Source of the DNA: Chrysopilus asiliformis
Lineage: Eukaryota; Arthropoda; Insecta; Diptera; Rhagionidae
NCBI GenBank assembly: GCA_964034945.1
Contig: OZ035960.1
Coordinates: forward strand, 22,369,487-22,433,486
Direction of reading: 5' to 3'
DNA: 64,000 nt
Under the pieces are notes generated by a model. That model saw only the letters and a list, made by a program, of their open reading frames with translations. It was not told the origin of the DNA and searched no databases. How positions within the stretch are numbered: the first letter of the stretch is position 1; every line of letters starts with the position of its first letter. Below, piece after piece: positions 23,429-36,800 of this stretch. The translations under genes and the position numbers were made by a program.

Positions 23429-23931
23429 ACATAACAAAAGCTATAATTGCCAATCTGGCAATTATTGAAAACCCGTATGGTGATTTAAGTGAACAGCGAA
23501 CAGTTGTATCAAAATTCCACTTTGAAGTCAAATTTTCCAATAAGATTTTTTAAAATTTATTCCAATCGGATTTGGATGTATGCGAGTTTTATGTAGAATC
23601 ATATCCTAAATAACTTTTGTTCTTGCACTGTTTTAATAAGATACACCGTTTTTGAGATATTCACAAAAAACGTTTTCGTTCATTTTTGCCCATTAACGAA
23701 CTTAGCCTTGCATTTTACGAAAAACGGATCTGCGCAAAATTTCAAGTCTTTAGCTCAATCCGTGCGCCCGCAATCCGAGCCACAGACGGACGGACAGACG
23801 GACAGACGGACGGACATGCTAAATTCAACTTTTTTTTATCATTCTAAACACACTGGTGTAATTCATTTTTTTGTGCGATGACGGGATATTGGCGTTACAA
23901 ACGGTAAGGCAAAGTTAATATACCCTTTGGA
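23429..23931 (-). repeat. mini-me/DINE-1-like repeat, reverse orientation
   Basis: Read on the minus strand it has the same order as the copy at 11232: GGGTATATTAACTTTGCC, ACCGTTTGTAACGCC, a (GTCY)n tract (23782-23818 on the plus strand as GACGGACAGACG), then the hairpin TGCCAGATTGGCA and CTTTTGTTATGTT. Confidence 0.65.
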
Positions 23932-24800
23932 TATCCAATTTTCATCATGTGAAGTTTAATCATAGATATCCAATTTTCATCATGTGAAGTTTAATTATGT
24001 AAGAAAGGTATCTTCTCACCGCTTTGCCTAAGCTCCTGATAGAAAGATAAAAAAAATCTTTTTTTTTCTGTTTTGGTACTTTTTTGTAACCTTTCCCATT
24101 TTCACAACTTTTCAGCCCTTTTTCTAAATTATTGTAGTTCAATTAGATTTGCTAAAAAAGCATAGGTCTTTGAATGAAATCGATGAACTTTCATTACATT
24201 CAACTTTAACATTTTGATCAACATTTTTTTATCCACAGAATACAAAACTCGTGTTAGGAATTTGAAAGAAAAAGTGTTTTCAAGGTCATTGGTAGTATGA
24301 CAACAGACAGAAATAAAGTTCAAATCGGCGACAAATTTATCGATTTTGGTCTAAATATACAAAAAGAATATCAACCCTAAGTCGATTTGTAGATATAATT
24401 TCCTTGATAGGGCACTGAATTTCCTTAATAAAATTCTTCTTTCTTTGCTGTTGTGGAAACAAAACTATTTCAGCTGATCATCTTGGCGCCACCATAATGT
24501 CCTCAACTAATCATAAAAAATCTAGATGGGATGCGCAGCATATCCAGCCAGCATTTGATTTCTAGTCTTCATCAACGACGGACGATTGTCTAGAAATCGT
24601 TCGAATAAAAAAAATATTCATATGTCCTTAAATTTAATTAATAAGTTAACCAATTTTTAAGTATTTATTCCATTTAAAAGCAATAAAATTCATCGATTAA
24701 TTAGTTTTGCAAAAATTCCAGATTGTTTTGCAATCTCAGTGGAAAGCAATAAGTGACGTCACTAAAAAAGTTTTAGATCATTTTCGTTAAAATAAAGGGA

Positions 24801-27800
24801 ATGGAGGAATTTAATCTTTTAGATCCTAATGCTTTTGCAAAATTAGAAATATTTCATAAAGATGAAACGAAATACATCGAGTAAGTGCAATATCTAAAAT
24901 CTTTGCAACAAAGAATTGAGTTTAAGTGATTTTTAGTGATGAGATATTGTAGTTTATTACATCTGTAGTTTATCACAGAAACATACAGCAGAAATCTAAT
25001 TTACTTCGTTGTACTGAATGTTTTACTGAAATGGTGTTATCATAAAAAATTCAATAACAATTATAAATTTTGTTGCTGTGTTCAAAATCAATCTTCTACG
25101 ATGCTATTGTATTAGAGCGATTTATTGAAAATATTAAAAAAGACTCAATATATGTATTAACCCTAATCCGCATTCGCGGTGTCTTTGAGACACCGATGCA
25201 GTTTTGAGAGTGATTGTTACGAATGTTAAAAAAGTTGTTGCATTCATGCTCCTTGACTTTGTTTTTTTAAGCCAATACTATTTAAAAACGAAAAAAAAAA
25301 ATTAATTTTTTTTACTACAACAATAATATTTCGCTTTTATGAAATTTACCCTTAATCCACGCAGGCGGTGTCTCAAAGACACCGTAACGGTTTTACCAGC
25401 AAAGAAAGGTTATTTTGGTATCACTTTGCTTCTATTTCGCAAAATATCGGACTGTAGTAGGCGATAATAACTGTAGCACTTCCCAAAAGAGAAAACGTTG
25501 CTTCCTGTGTCCCCATTTCTAAGGTCGCGCTTTGAAGCAGATAAGTGCAAATCCAAGAAAAATGTTTGTAACGAAAATTCTTAAAAATCAATTTTATGCT
25601 ACAATTATAAAAAGTACGAATAATGTATATACAAATAAATAAATATTATTAACTGAATTAAAAAATGCAAACTCAAAAAAATTTTTTTTTATAAAAGTAT
25701 TCTATTTTTCCGGCATGGTGTCTTTCAGACACCGCCTGCGTGGATTAAGGACAAAATTAGCCTGAGCTGATTAGGGTTAAGAATATGATAAGGGTTTTGA
25801 CTATGTCAGATTAAAAAATATTTTTTTGGCATTAAACATTATAAAATGTATTTTTATTTTTATAATAACAAAAAAACGACAGACGGTTTGGAAAAATTTA
25901 GAATTTTGTGTTTAAAAATATTTATTTAAATATTAACTAGAGGCCCCTCTTTGATATACGTTTTATGTTAAAAATAATTTAGCCGGGTTCTAAAATCTCT
26001 AACTGACCAAACCACTGGAGTAAAAAATTTATAAAAATTGTGTGAAAAAAGCATTTAAAAATGAAAGTAAAAAAATTTCTGAAATCCAAACTCCTTGGAT
26101 CAAACTCGGTTTTTGAAAGGAAAAAAACAGTGAAAACCAGACACTCTACCCACCATACCACCGGCACACTTGCGAAATTGTAAAAATCTACTAATAATGA
26201 AAAATATAAAATCTGAATAATAAAAATATATTACACTGACTAACAAAAAATTACTTTTTTTGTGTTACGGGGGTTGCCAGATGAAAGAATTAGAAAATTC
26301 GGACATTAAAAGTGGAACCAGAAACATACGTCCGTGCGTCCGCCATGCGTCCGTCACGTTGACAGTTCGATGCGGTCAAAGTAAAATCAACGGGCTGCTA
26401 TGGGTACTACCCTAATAATGCGTTTGTCCGATGCGGCAACCGCATAGAGTAGGTCGACTTTCTACTTTTACATGCGGCAACGCACGGAAATGTCATTTCG
26501 CAAAAAAAGTTTGGTTACGATTTAAGCAATTTAAGTATGGAACAAATTGAAAGTAATTGTTTCGACGATAACCTAATAGAAGAATTGCAAAACAATGAGT
26601 TAACTCCAGATTCGTTGCCGTACCCAACTGTCACCGCATCGAACTGTCAACCGGACGCACGCATGACGGACGCATCGACGTACGATTCAGGTTCTAGCTT
26701 AATTGATTTCTTTTAAATTGACGGATGCATAAATCAACACTTTTCATTATTTGAAACACAGAACCTTTCTAAAAATATCAGTTATCACAAAACTTTCTTC
26801 TACATTTAGGGTATTCACAGTCCTCTTTTAATTTTCGGTATTCGGTGTTTTCGGTAATATTAAAAGAATGAAAATATTCTGCTGTGAACATCCCACAGCA
26901 CAGATTTGAGAACAGCGCTTTTATTTGATACGTGACCAAATCATGAACTGCGAATTTGATTGTAAAATATGTCACATACCTTTAAATCCATGTTTGATAT
27001 ACTCTTTTGAATTTCTATTGTGGCAACGGCTATCAAAATTGAAAAAATTTGCATCAGTCCGATGAGATTAACAAAAAGCCAGCGAGAAAATTTGACAGCT
27101 AAAAACATTTACTCGCGGTTGATTCTTGATACCGAATAACCGGGCCGGAAAACACGACTCAAGGCATGTCTACAATTACTGAATCCGGTAATTCATTTTT
27201 ACATGAACCAAATTACCGTCTCAGTAAAAATCTATTAAATTTGACTGAATTACCGAGCGGTAAAATTACTCGCAATTTAAAAGAGGACTGTGAATACCCT
27301 GAATATTTAGTTTCGGAAAAAATATGTAAAAATAATATTTCTTTAAATAACTCGAGAACCGTTACAGATACGTAACACCCGTGAATGGAAAAAAATGCTA
27401 AGAATTTTATTTCTTTGAATTTGGTTATATGTGCTTTTCCCAAAAGTGCAAAGTTTCTGAGAAATTTTCAAAAAACTTGATTTTTTTTTGCAATTTCTTG
27501 AGAATTGTTAGAAATAAATGTAAATTCTTGAAGCAAAAAATGTAGAAAATTTGGTCTCATTCATTTTTTTCCAAAGTCGCAAAGGTTTCGAGAAATTTTC
27601 AAAAAACTGTATTTTTCAAAAAAAAAAAAAAAAAAATAAAAATAAAAGAGGTACCCGTTCCCAATTTACCAATGTTGGAATTTTTGTACCGTGTCCAAAT
27701 GTACCACGCAATTTTCCTTTATAAAGTTTAAGAATATTTGTGGGTACATGGACCTTATGGTACAAAAAGGACCATTTTCACAGGAAAAAATCTTGGATTT

Positions 27801-30800
27801 CCAGTCAAAATTCCATAAATCGTATCTTCGGTAATGATTGGAAATCCAATTGGTTTTCCAACCAATTTGGTCAATTGGGTTATAGCTAACGTTACTTTTT
27901 AAAAAGTTGATTGTAAAAATTATTTACAAAAAAATCTAAATCGCTAGGTCAACGCGCTCTCGAGTTATTTAAGATACCGAAAACGGACAGACAGACGGAC
28001 ATCCACATAATTTTGACGGAGACAGAATTCGTACTGATCAGAAAGTTTCTATTATGCCCCCGTTCTCGAGTCGGGATGTGTCATGAATACAATACTTTCC
28101 TCGTATAGCAAAGGAAAATAAAAATCTATTTCACATCACTTTTCATGCAATTTTCAGCTAACATTAATTCTTATGTTATTGTGATATGAAATATTGTGAA
28201 TTTAACATTCTTCAAAAGCCGTCTACAACTTTTGTTCACCTTAAAATTGTTTTTCATATAAAAGCTGTAAAGCTGCATTAAAAATTTAAAATTGTTTTCG
28301 AGAACAAATAACCTGGATTCACTCAAACAGAATTGACTTATTGTGTTACTTGGACTGTTTTGAATTTTTTCATTTCAATTTTTCGCTGTTGTTTAGAAAA
28401 ATCGCATTTTTTTAAAGCATTTTTAGATGTAATTTACCAAACGTTACCGATTGACATATATCATGACATAAATGTTGTTTGAGTGAATCCTAGTTATTTG
28501 TTCTCGTAAACAGTCTCAAAGTTATTTTGATTTTTTTTAGCTACTATTTCTTTGCTGTGGCTCCCGGTTCCATACGACCATTTTCAAAATACCACGTAGC
28601 GTTCGGATTGCAATCAGAAAATGAGGATCCTGTTTCGTTCAAAATCATAATTGACGGAGACGCGTATTTAGATTCAAAAGTAATTGAAATAATGCCAAAC
28701 ACAACGCAGCTAATAAATTTTCAAGTAACAAAGAAAATCCATAGTAAACATTTTATAACACTTTCCAACTAAATTAAAGGTGCCAAATATACGAAAAGGA
28801 AGTTACCGTATTGCCGTTCAGGGAGTTTCCGATCCAAGACTAATGATAGACAGCAAGATTGAACATCAAGGACATAAATTCTATGCACTATTTCAAACAG
28901 ATAAATCAATTTATAAGCCTGGTGATGTAGTACGATATCGGATATTATTTTTGGATCCATATTTGAAACCATTTCCTGTCGAACTTCCAATTGATATTTG
29001 CATTTTAGTAAATATGAGTTGATATAGAAATGTATTTTTGGTTTAATGTTATTCAAAACTTTTAAGGACAGTGAAAAGAATCGGGTGAAGGTGGATAAAA
29101 ATATCAAGCTGAATAACAATATTTATAATGGCAGTATTAATTTGGCGGAAACAGCAGTACTTGGAATGTGGACAATATTTCTTGAAGCCGAGGATGATTT
29201 TTATCAAAGAACTTTCGAGGTTGCCGAATACATTTTGCCGAAATTTCAAATTTATATCGACGCACCGAAATTTGTTTTATGTAAAAGTGAAAAATTTCAA
29301 GTAACTATTAAAGCCAAGTAAATTATTTTTGAGATATGTTTTTGTGATTTGTATTTATATATTGTTTCTTTCACACGACGTTTCATTAGATATAACTTCG
29401 GGAAACCAGTACAAGGGACGGCTCTTGTGAAAATTCGTGATATATTTAAAAGTGCTCAAATCAATGGAAAGACAACAATTAAATTCGATATTAAAAAGGA
29501 TTTGAAATTTGGTCAAGCTAAGGATGAGACATTAACCCTTCAAGCACAAGTTCAGGAAAGTTCTTCAGGAGAAATTCAAAATGTCACAACCAAAGTGAAA
29601 CTATGCAAGCGTGAACATAACTTGGAAATTATTCACGTGCCTAGAAATTTTTTCTGTGGTATTCCTTTCGAAGTTATAGTAATTTTTTTTCACATTATAT
29701 AAAACTATCTTTAACGAATTGTTTTTAAAAAGATCAAGGTTAATAAATATGATGGTACTCCATTAACTCAAAAGGCTTCTGTCTTCATATATTTTGAAAC
29801 TCAGGATAATCCAGATAACAAAATTCAATTTATGGAATGTCTCTTAGATGATCATGGAGTTTTAAAAGCTACCATAACTATAGAGGATGATAATAAAAGT
29901 TACGTGTTGAAGGTAAATTTCAAATAAATGTATATAGAAACTGGCAAAGAATTATTTTCTAGGCGAAATATTTGGACAATGAATTCGAGGTAGGAATTTT
30001 ATGGAATGGAAAATACGCAATAACATTAAAAGTCGAAGATCCAGAGACAGTTGATCCATTTATTAAAGGAATTGTTGTTGGTGAAACGTAATTTGGATTT
30101 TAATAATTTTAGGAAAATTTCAATTATAAAATGTTATTTATCTAGCCGTCCATCAGTTAACGAAGAACTTACTATAGAAATTAGATCAAATCAGAATTTC
30201 AAGTATTTTTTCTACCAAGTATCTGCAAGAAATGATATTGTGTTGTCTGAGTGTATTGAGGTAAAAAAAACTAAATGTTATTTTAAACATAAAAGTGGTT
30301 ACAACAAAAAAAAATTTTTTTCCAAAGTTCCCAGAAAGTAAAATCTATAATTTGAAGATAAAAATAACGCAGTTAATGGTCCCAAAAGCTGGAGTATTTA
30401 TTTATACCGTTTTTGATGAAAAATTAATTTATGACGAACTTACAATTCAGCCAATTAAGGAGCTTCCAAGTAATGTAAGTTCATGCGTCACTAAAACCAC
30501 TTTTCGTCACTTAATTTTTCATTTCGCAAAAAAAAAAGATTCATATTGATGCTCCTCAAAAAGTTCATCCTGGGTCCAATATTTCTATTTCGGTTCAATC
30601 AAATCCAAATTCATATGTTGGAATCTTGGGAATTGATAAAAGTGCAACCCTATTAAGCAATGGTAAGAAAATTTACTTGCATTTTAACAATTCAATAAAA
30701 TGATCACGATTTTCTAATTTAATTACAGTGAATGAAATAAGTCTAACGAAAATAGTTTCTGATCTGGAGCGCTACTATTCTTCGAGTCCTGGTTGGTATT

Positions 30801-33800
30801 ATGGATTTCCAGGATTTAAGACAGGAATGATTATACTCACAAATGCAGATACTATAAACGAAAATGGTAATTTCAAGAAATTAAATTTTAGAATCTTAGA
30901 AAATTTTAGAAGAAATTTTAGAACAGCAAATTTAAAGATTTGGAAAAATTTCGAAAATTTTTAATATTTCTGTAAAAAGTATTTTATACTATGTTCACAC
31001 TGACGCAAAATCACGTAATTTTGCGAAATGATTTAGATCTTAAACCAAAGTGTTCACACAGAGATTAAGGTAATTTTGTTTCATATTTCAACTACAGGAT
31101 TGCTATGAATTTTAGTGTAGGATTGCTATGAATTTTAGTAATATGATGAATAATACAATTCAAAACATCGATCAAATATGTGCAAACAGAATTAGACACT
31201 TTAGACGACAATGGAAAATATCTGTAATGAAAATAAACAATTATTTTCCATTTCATATCTAATCGCATCAAAAACAGGTCCATTTTTTTTTGTCCCGCGT
31301 AGGTTGTTTACTAATATATCCTCTTCGCGTGCGGAACACGGCTTCTTTTTCTTATATTTCCGTCTTTCCAATCCAGCACAAATGTCAAAACTTCTCAAAA
31401 CTGATGTACTGAAGAGAGCTGAATAAGTGATGCAGGGTTGTAGACACTGTTTTTGCTTGATTTCGTGCGTAATTTTGTGGAAATTGCATACTTTTAATGA
31501 TTTTGAAAACAGGTTAATGTACTGGAAATCTCGTGGTTTCGAGCAAGATTTCGTTCAAAATTACGAAAATCTTCAAAATTACGTAATTTTGCGTCAGTTT
31601 GAACATAGTATTAGATTCTCACTCAAAAAAATATAAAATTAATCTGTATCTGTACCTGTAAGTTTACATACGAAGCAGTAGGGTAGTAAAGAAAGCAGCC
31701 AATTTCGGTGCAAGACAAGAAATTACGTAAAAGTTAAATTTCCGCAAATGTTCAAATCTTTTCTAGGGGCAACCTTTACTCCGAAAATAATTTGAAGCAA
31801 ACCATATTTTTGACATTATGAATCTTTAAAAAATTGAGATTTTTTCAAGAGTATTCTTCTAATAGTTCTGGATACAGTGGGATATGTAGTTTGTAGGGTT
31901 AATTTTATTGGGTACAAAAAAAATTTACGCAATTTTTATAACCGTATGGTGAAACCAAAGAGTATATTAACTTTGCCTTACCGTTTGTAACGCCAAGATC
32001 CAGTCATCACACACAAAAATGAATTACACCAGTGTGTTTAGAATGATAAAAATAATTAATTTCTGCATGTCCGTCCGTCTGTCCGTCCGTCTGTGGCGCG
32101 GATTGCGGGCGCACGGATTGAGCTACAGACTTGAAATTTTGCGCAGATCCGTTTTTCGTAAAATGCGAGGCTAAGTTCGTTGATGTGCAAAAATGGACCA
32201 TTAAGGGGGGTACCCAAACGAAAACGTTTTTTGTGAATATCTCAAAAACGGTGCATCTTATCAAAAAAGTACAAGAACAAAAGTTATTTAGGATATGATT
32301 CTACATAAAACTCGCATACATCAAAATCCGATTGAAATAAAGTTTAAAAATCTTATTGAAAAATTTGACTTCAAAGTGGAATTTTGATACAACTGTTCGA
32401 ATTTTGATACGAATATCACCATACGGGTCTCCAATGATTGCCAGATTGGCAATTATAGCTTTTGTTATGTTTGGTATTGGGACCACTTACCGAATAGTGA
32501 AAACCAAAAAACACTCTTCCAACGGCGCATAGCAAAACCGGAGTTTTCCTTGGTCCCTCTCCCAAAGAAATGAAATAGTTTTTAGCGTATCTTAAATTAC
32601 TCGAGAACGCGTTGACCTAGCGACTTGAAATTTTTTGTGAGTTTTGCGAAAATCGTAGTTTTTAATAAACTTTTGGAAAAGTATCGATGGCTATAACGGG
32701 TACCTTCCATACATTTTTTTTAAAAAGAAAAAAAAAACAGCATAGGATCACGTTTTTTGGGAAAAAGTCAATATAACAGAATTGAAAGGATATAAAATTT
32801 TCTAGAGTTTTTGCTTGAACGGTTTTTTGCGTCTCTAACGGTTCTTAAAATATTTGAAAAAAAAAAGTTTTTTGAAAATCTCGAAAATTATGCGCTTTTT
32901 TCAAAAAATGCATATAACCAAATTTAGAGGAAATAAAATGGTCTACATTTTTTGATTTAACGGTTTTTACGCATCTTTAAAGGTTCTCGAGATATTTGAA
33001 AAAAATATGATTTTTAACTTTTTTTCCGAAACTAAATATTCCAGACAAAAGTTTTGTGTTGATCACAACTGATACTTTATTTTAAAAAAATAGTTTCCAA
33101 TCTGTTAATACGGCCATAAATTTACTACAAATTTCTTAAATAATATCGTTATATTTCTAGCAATACTAATGCGACGAATGCAAGTTCTATCTGAAGCCAC
33201 CATGCCTCGATCTTCTATTTTATGTGATCCTTTTGTGGAGAAATTGAAACAAAATATTGCTGATAAAAAGGAGATACCAGAAATAATTGTACGGAAGAAA
33301 TTTCCAGAAGTTTGGATATGGAGTGATACCGCTGGTGATCAGTAAGTTTGCCTTTAAATTATGTTTCTGTTTGATGAAAATGCTTGCGTTTAAAAATTTA
33401 CTATTGGTTGTCTTTGAAATTCATTAGGAATTTGCTTGGTTTACGAAAATTTGGTTCAAATTCATTCGAAATTTTCAGGTAAGGCAAAGTTAAAATATTT
33501 TATTGTTAAATTTTGTTATGGAGATTTGCCTTTATAGTTTTGTAAACCAACCGTAATGTGCAAGGTGAGATATTAAGAAATATCTTTATCCTCAGTACCA
33601 CAAGAGGTCAGAAACTGGAGGTCTCGACCACCGAGGCAAGAATTGAGTGTGAATTTAAAGCGCAAAGACCACTGTTTGACTTATTGTGTTACTTGGACTG
33701 TTTTGAATTTTTTCATTTCAATTTTTCGCTGTTCTTTAGAAAAATCGCATTTTTTATAGCATTTTTAGATGTCATTTACCAAAAAAATTTCAGTAAAATA

Positions 33801-36800
33801 ATATTGTGTATATTTTCTTCTATTTAGAAATAGTGGACAATTCGATATTGATTTAAAGGTCCCAGACAATATGACAACATGGGTACTTAGTGGTTTTTCC
33901 CTGGACGCGATTACAGGACTAAATATAACCGAAATGCCAAGAGAACTTGAAGTGTTTCAAAATTTCTTCGTTTCCACAAATTTGCCATATTCCGTTAGAC
34001 AGGGTAAAATTTTATTATATATAGGGATAATATTTTATATTTTGTATGTTTAGGTGAAATATTTGAACTCCCCATAATTTTATATAATTATTTACAAGAA
34101 AAACTAAAGGCTGAAATCACACTTGACAATCAAAAACAAGAATTCGATTTTATTTCAAAAGATAATCCGAAAAATTGCAGTGAGTAAACCTTGTTGACAA
34201 GTCTTCCTAAGCAGTATTTATACTAATCGTGAGGTTTGCGGTTGACATATTTGTTGCAGGGATATTGAAAGGACATATGTCAACCGCTAACGTAACGATT
34301 AACATAAATCTTGCTTGTGCTATTCCTTACTGCCTTTTTCTCTATTCAGATCTCTCACAAAAGAAAACTGTGGCGGTTGACCCAAACACGCCAAAATCGA
34401 CATCATTTTTAATTCGGCCGAAATTTCCAGGAACAATAACTATTTATGTAACTGCGAAAACTCCTATTTATACTGATGTCGTTGAACAAACTTTACTAAT
34501 TGAGCCAGATGGCGTTACAAACTATGTGAATAAAGCGATTTTAGTCGATTTGCGAGATAAATCGGAAGAGGATAACGAAATTCTAATCGAGATTCCGGAA
34601 AATGCAGTTCCAGGATCCATCCAGATTGGTGTATCCGCCATTGGAGATGTTCTTGGACCTGCCTTGACTAATCTGGAGGATCTGATTCGTATGCCATGCG
34701 GATGCGGCGAACAGAATATTGCAAAATTTGTACCAAGTTATCTAGTGCTAAACTACATGCAGGTTAGAAATTATATAAACATCCATACTAACACAAAAGA
34801 TCACAAGTTAGTCGTCAATTGGTCGCCGTGCCTACAAATTTAAGAAACTGTCGAAAATTTAAGTTACGAAGCCCAATTTACGACCTCTTGTGTTAATTGA
34901 GATAGCTTAAAATTGTAAATTAACGTAATTTGAATATTTTTAGGCAATCGGAAATGTTTGTCAAGAAATTGAAGAGAAAGCATTGAATTTTTTAGTAGTG
35001 GGCTATCAGCGCCAATTGACATTCAAACATCCCGATGGATCCTATAGTGCTTTCGGGCCTCAAGGACGCCTTAAACCTAATACTTGGCTGACAGCTTATG
35101 CTATAAGATCATTTCGGCAAGCGGCGAAATTTATTTATATTGATGAAAATGTTATAAAGGAAGGACTTCAGTTTTTAGCTAAAATTCAAACAGCGAAGGG
35201 AAATTTTACAGAATTCGGCTGGTCCGAAAATTTACCAATTGATAGTGAGCCAAGGAAAATCGCACTCACCGCAATAACAATATTGGCTTTTTTGGAAAAT
35301 TCGGTAATGTTAAAAATTGAAACGAAGTTTTATGTTTTCGAGTACTAAAGTAGTGTTTTTTTCCTGACAATTATTCTGTCTCAATCAATGCTGCTTAAAA
35401 CATGAGCATATATTCGATTCTAAAAGTTTTTATTAAAAAAAAATGTTTTTGTATTGTTTAACGTACACGCTAATCGACTTTTATTGGATTTTACTACATT
35501 TATAGTAGGGAACAGATCTCCTAGTATAAATGCAGTGATTTTACACAAATGCTGTGGATTTTCGCACATTGATTTACACATTCATAATAATTTGTATCCA
35601 GTGAAAACTGTTGTCTATATTACACGAAAATTCCAAAAATTTGCACTGAAACATTTTAAAAACCAATTGTGCAACAAAAGCGTCTCATAGCATGGTTTGA
35701 TTAACCCTTTCCGACTTTTTCGGCATGATCAAGGGTTAATGCATGCCCGATAGGAAAAAAATATTTTTTTGGTCGGTTGTTGTTCTTTTGTTCTAGAGAA
35801 ACACGATACAAAATATGAAATTTTCACTTTTGTATGAAAAATTCTTATAAAAATTTGCTCATAAGCAACATCTGGCATCAAAAGGTTAAGAATTACGATC
35901 CGAAACCCAGTCATGCAAAAACGTTTTAAAACTTAGATGTTTTTCACACGCTGTTGCAGTAGAATCAAACAAAATTTGGTGTGGAAAACTTGTCAGTAGA
36001 AATTTCAACCGTTTCTGTTGGAAATCATTCAAAATTGGTGGCAAAAAATTTATTTGTAGAAATTTCATACGTTTTTGTCAGAAAATTACACAGAATTGGG
36101 AAAAAACTTTTGTTAGAAATCACGCTCTGAACTCGTTATTATATTCTCAGAAAAGTTTATTCTCGAGTTTTTTTTTGTGCAAATTTACTCAAATCGATTA
36201 GAGTGTATAGTTATGTAGTTGTTATTTTATTTAATTAGTAAATTAGTTATTGAATTATTTTATGTAATTAAGAAAGAATACCCAGAATATCAAGAGATAA
36301 TCGATAAAGGACTAGACTACTTGGCTCAATATGCATCTGAATCAGATAACACAAATCTAATTGCAATTAGCGCATATGTCCTTCAATTAGGTAACCATCC
36401 GGGTCGAAGTGAACTAATGGACATACTTAGGGATCAAGTATACGAAAAGGGTAGGTAGTAGTTTTTCGTTTAAAATTTGCAAAAATTCCCTGAAATAAAC
36501 TTTGTGTTTTAAATGCCCAAGTCGTAAAGTGGTTGTTGCGACTCACATTGTAGTCGCTGAGACGAGTTTATGACCGCCCGTATTTTTTGAATATAATGTG
36601 AGTTAGTATGGTTTTATATTATTTTAGATGGATTAAGATGGTGGAGTCAAACACCCCTCCCGAATCAAGTTACGAGCCAATCAATTGAAATGAATGCATT
36701 TGCTTTACTAGCATTTTTAGAAGATTTATCAACAGATATCGATTTTATAATACCAATTGTCAAATGGATCATAAGTCAAAGAAACGATAGGGGCGGATTT

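Larger units (their letters stand above)
20856..24800. other. Intergenic region between the PDZ-PH-PH gene and TEP-A
   Basis: The sequence is AT-rich. It contains a short (TTAGG)n run at 22765-22784, a MITE at 23104-23375 and a mini-me-like repeat in reverse orientation at 23429-23931. No gene is supported. The TEP-A promoter should lie in the last few hundred bases, but no core element could be assigned with confidence. Confidence 0.45.
24881..28540. other. Intron 1 of TEP-A, rich in MITEs
   Basis: The 3.66-kb intron holds a piggyBac-like element (25157-25780), two long inverted-repeat elements (about 26318-26690 and 26809-27299), GTCY-type debris (about 27915-28130) and a small MITE ending 35 bases before exon 2 (28300-28505). 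No alternative first exon with a signal peptide was found by eye. Confidence 0.5.
30867..33160. other. Intron 11 of TEP-A, repeat-filled
   Basis: The 2.3-kb intron contains a Harbinger-like MITE (30987-31610), a mini-me-like repeat (31936-32472) and a block of CTCGAG and GGTTCTCGAGATATTTGAA motifs (about 32480-33060) that is also seen around 27345-27960 and 51660-52035. It interrupts the segment encoding the bait-like region. Confidence 0.55.

Noticed and set aside
34229..34349. N-terminal extension of the TEP-A thioester exon
   Set aside because: Paralogs splice at the position equivalent to 34350, and the upstream part is a small MITE.
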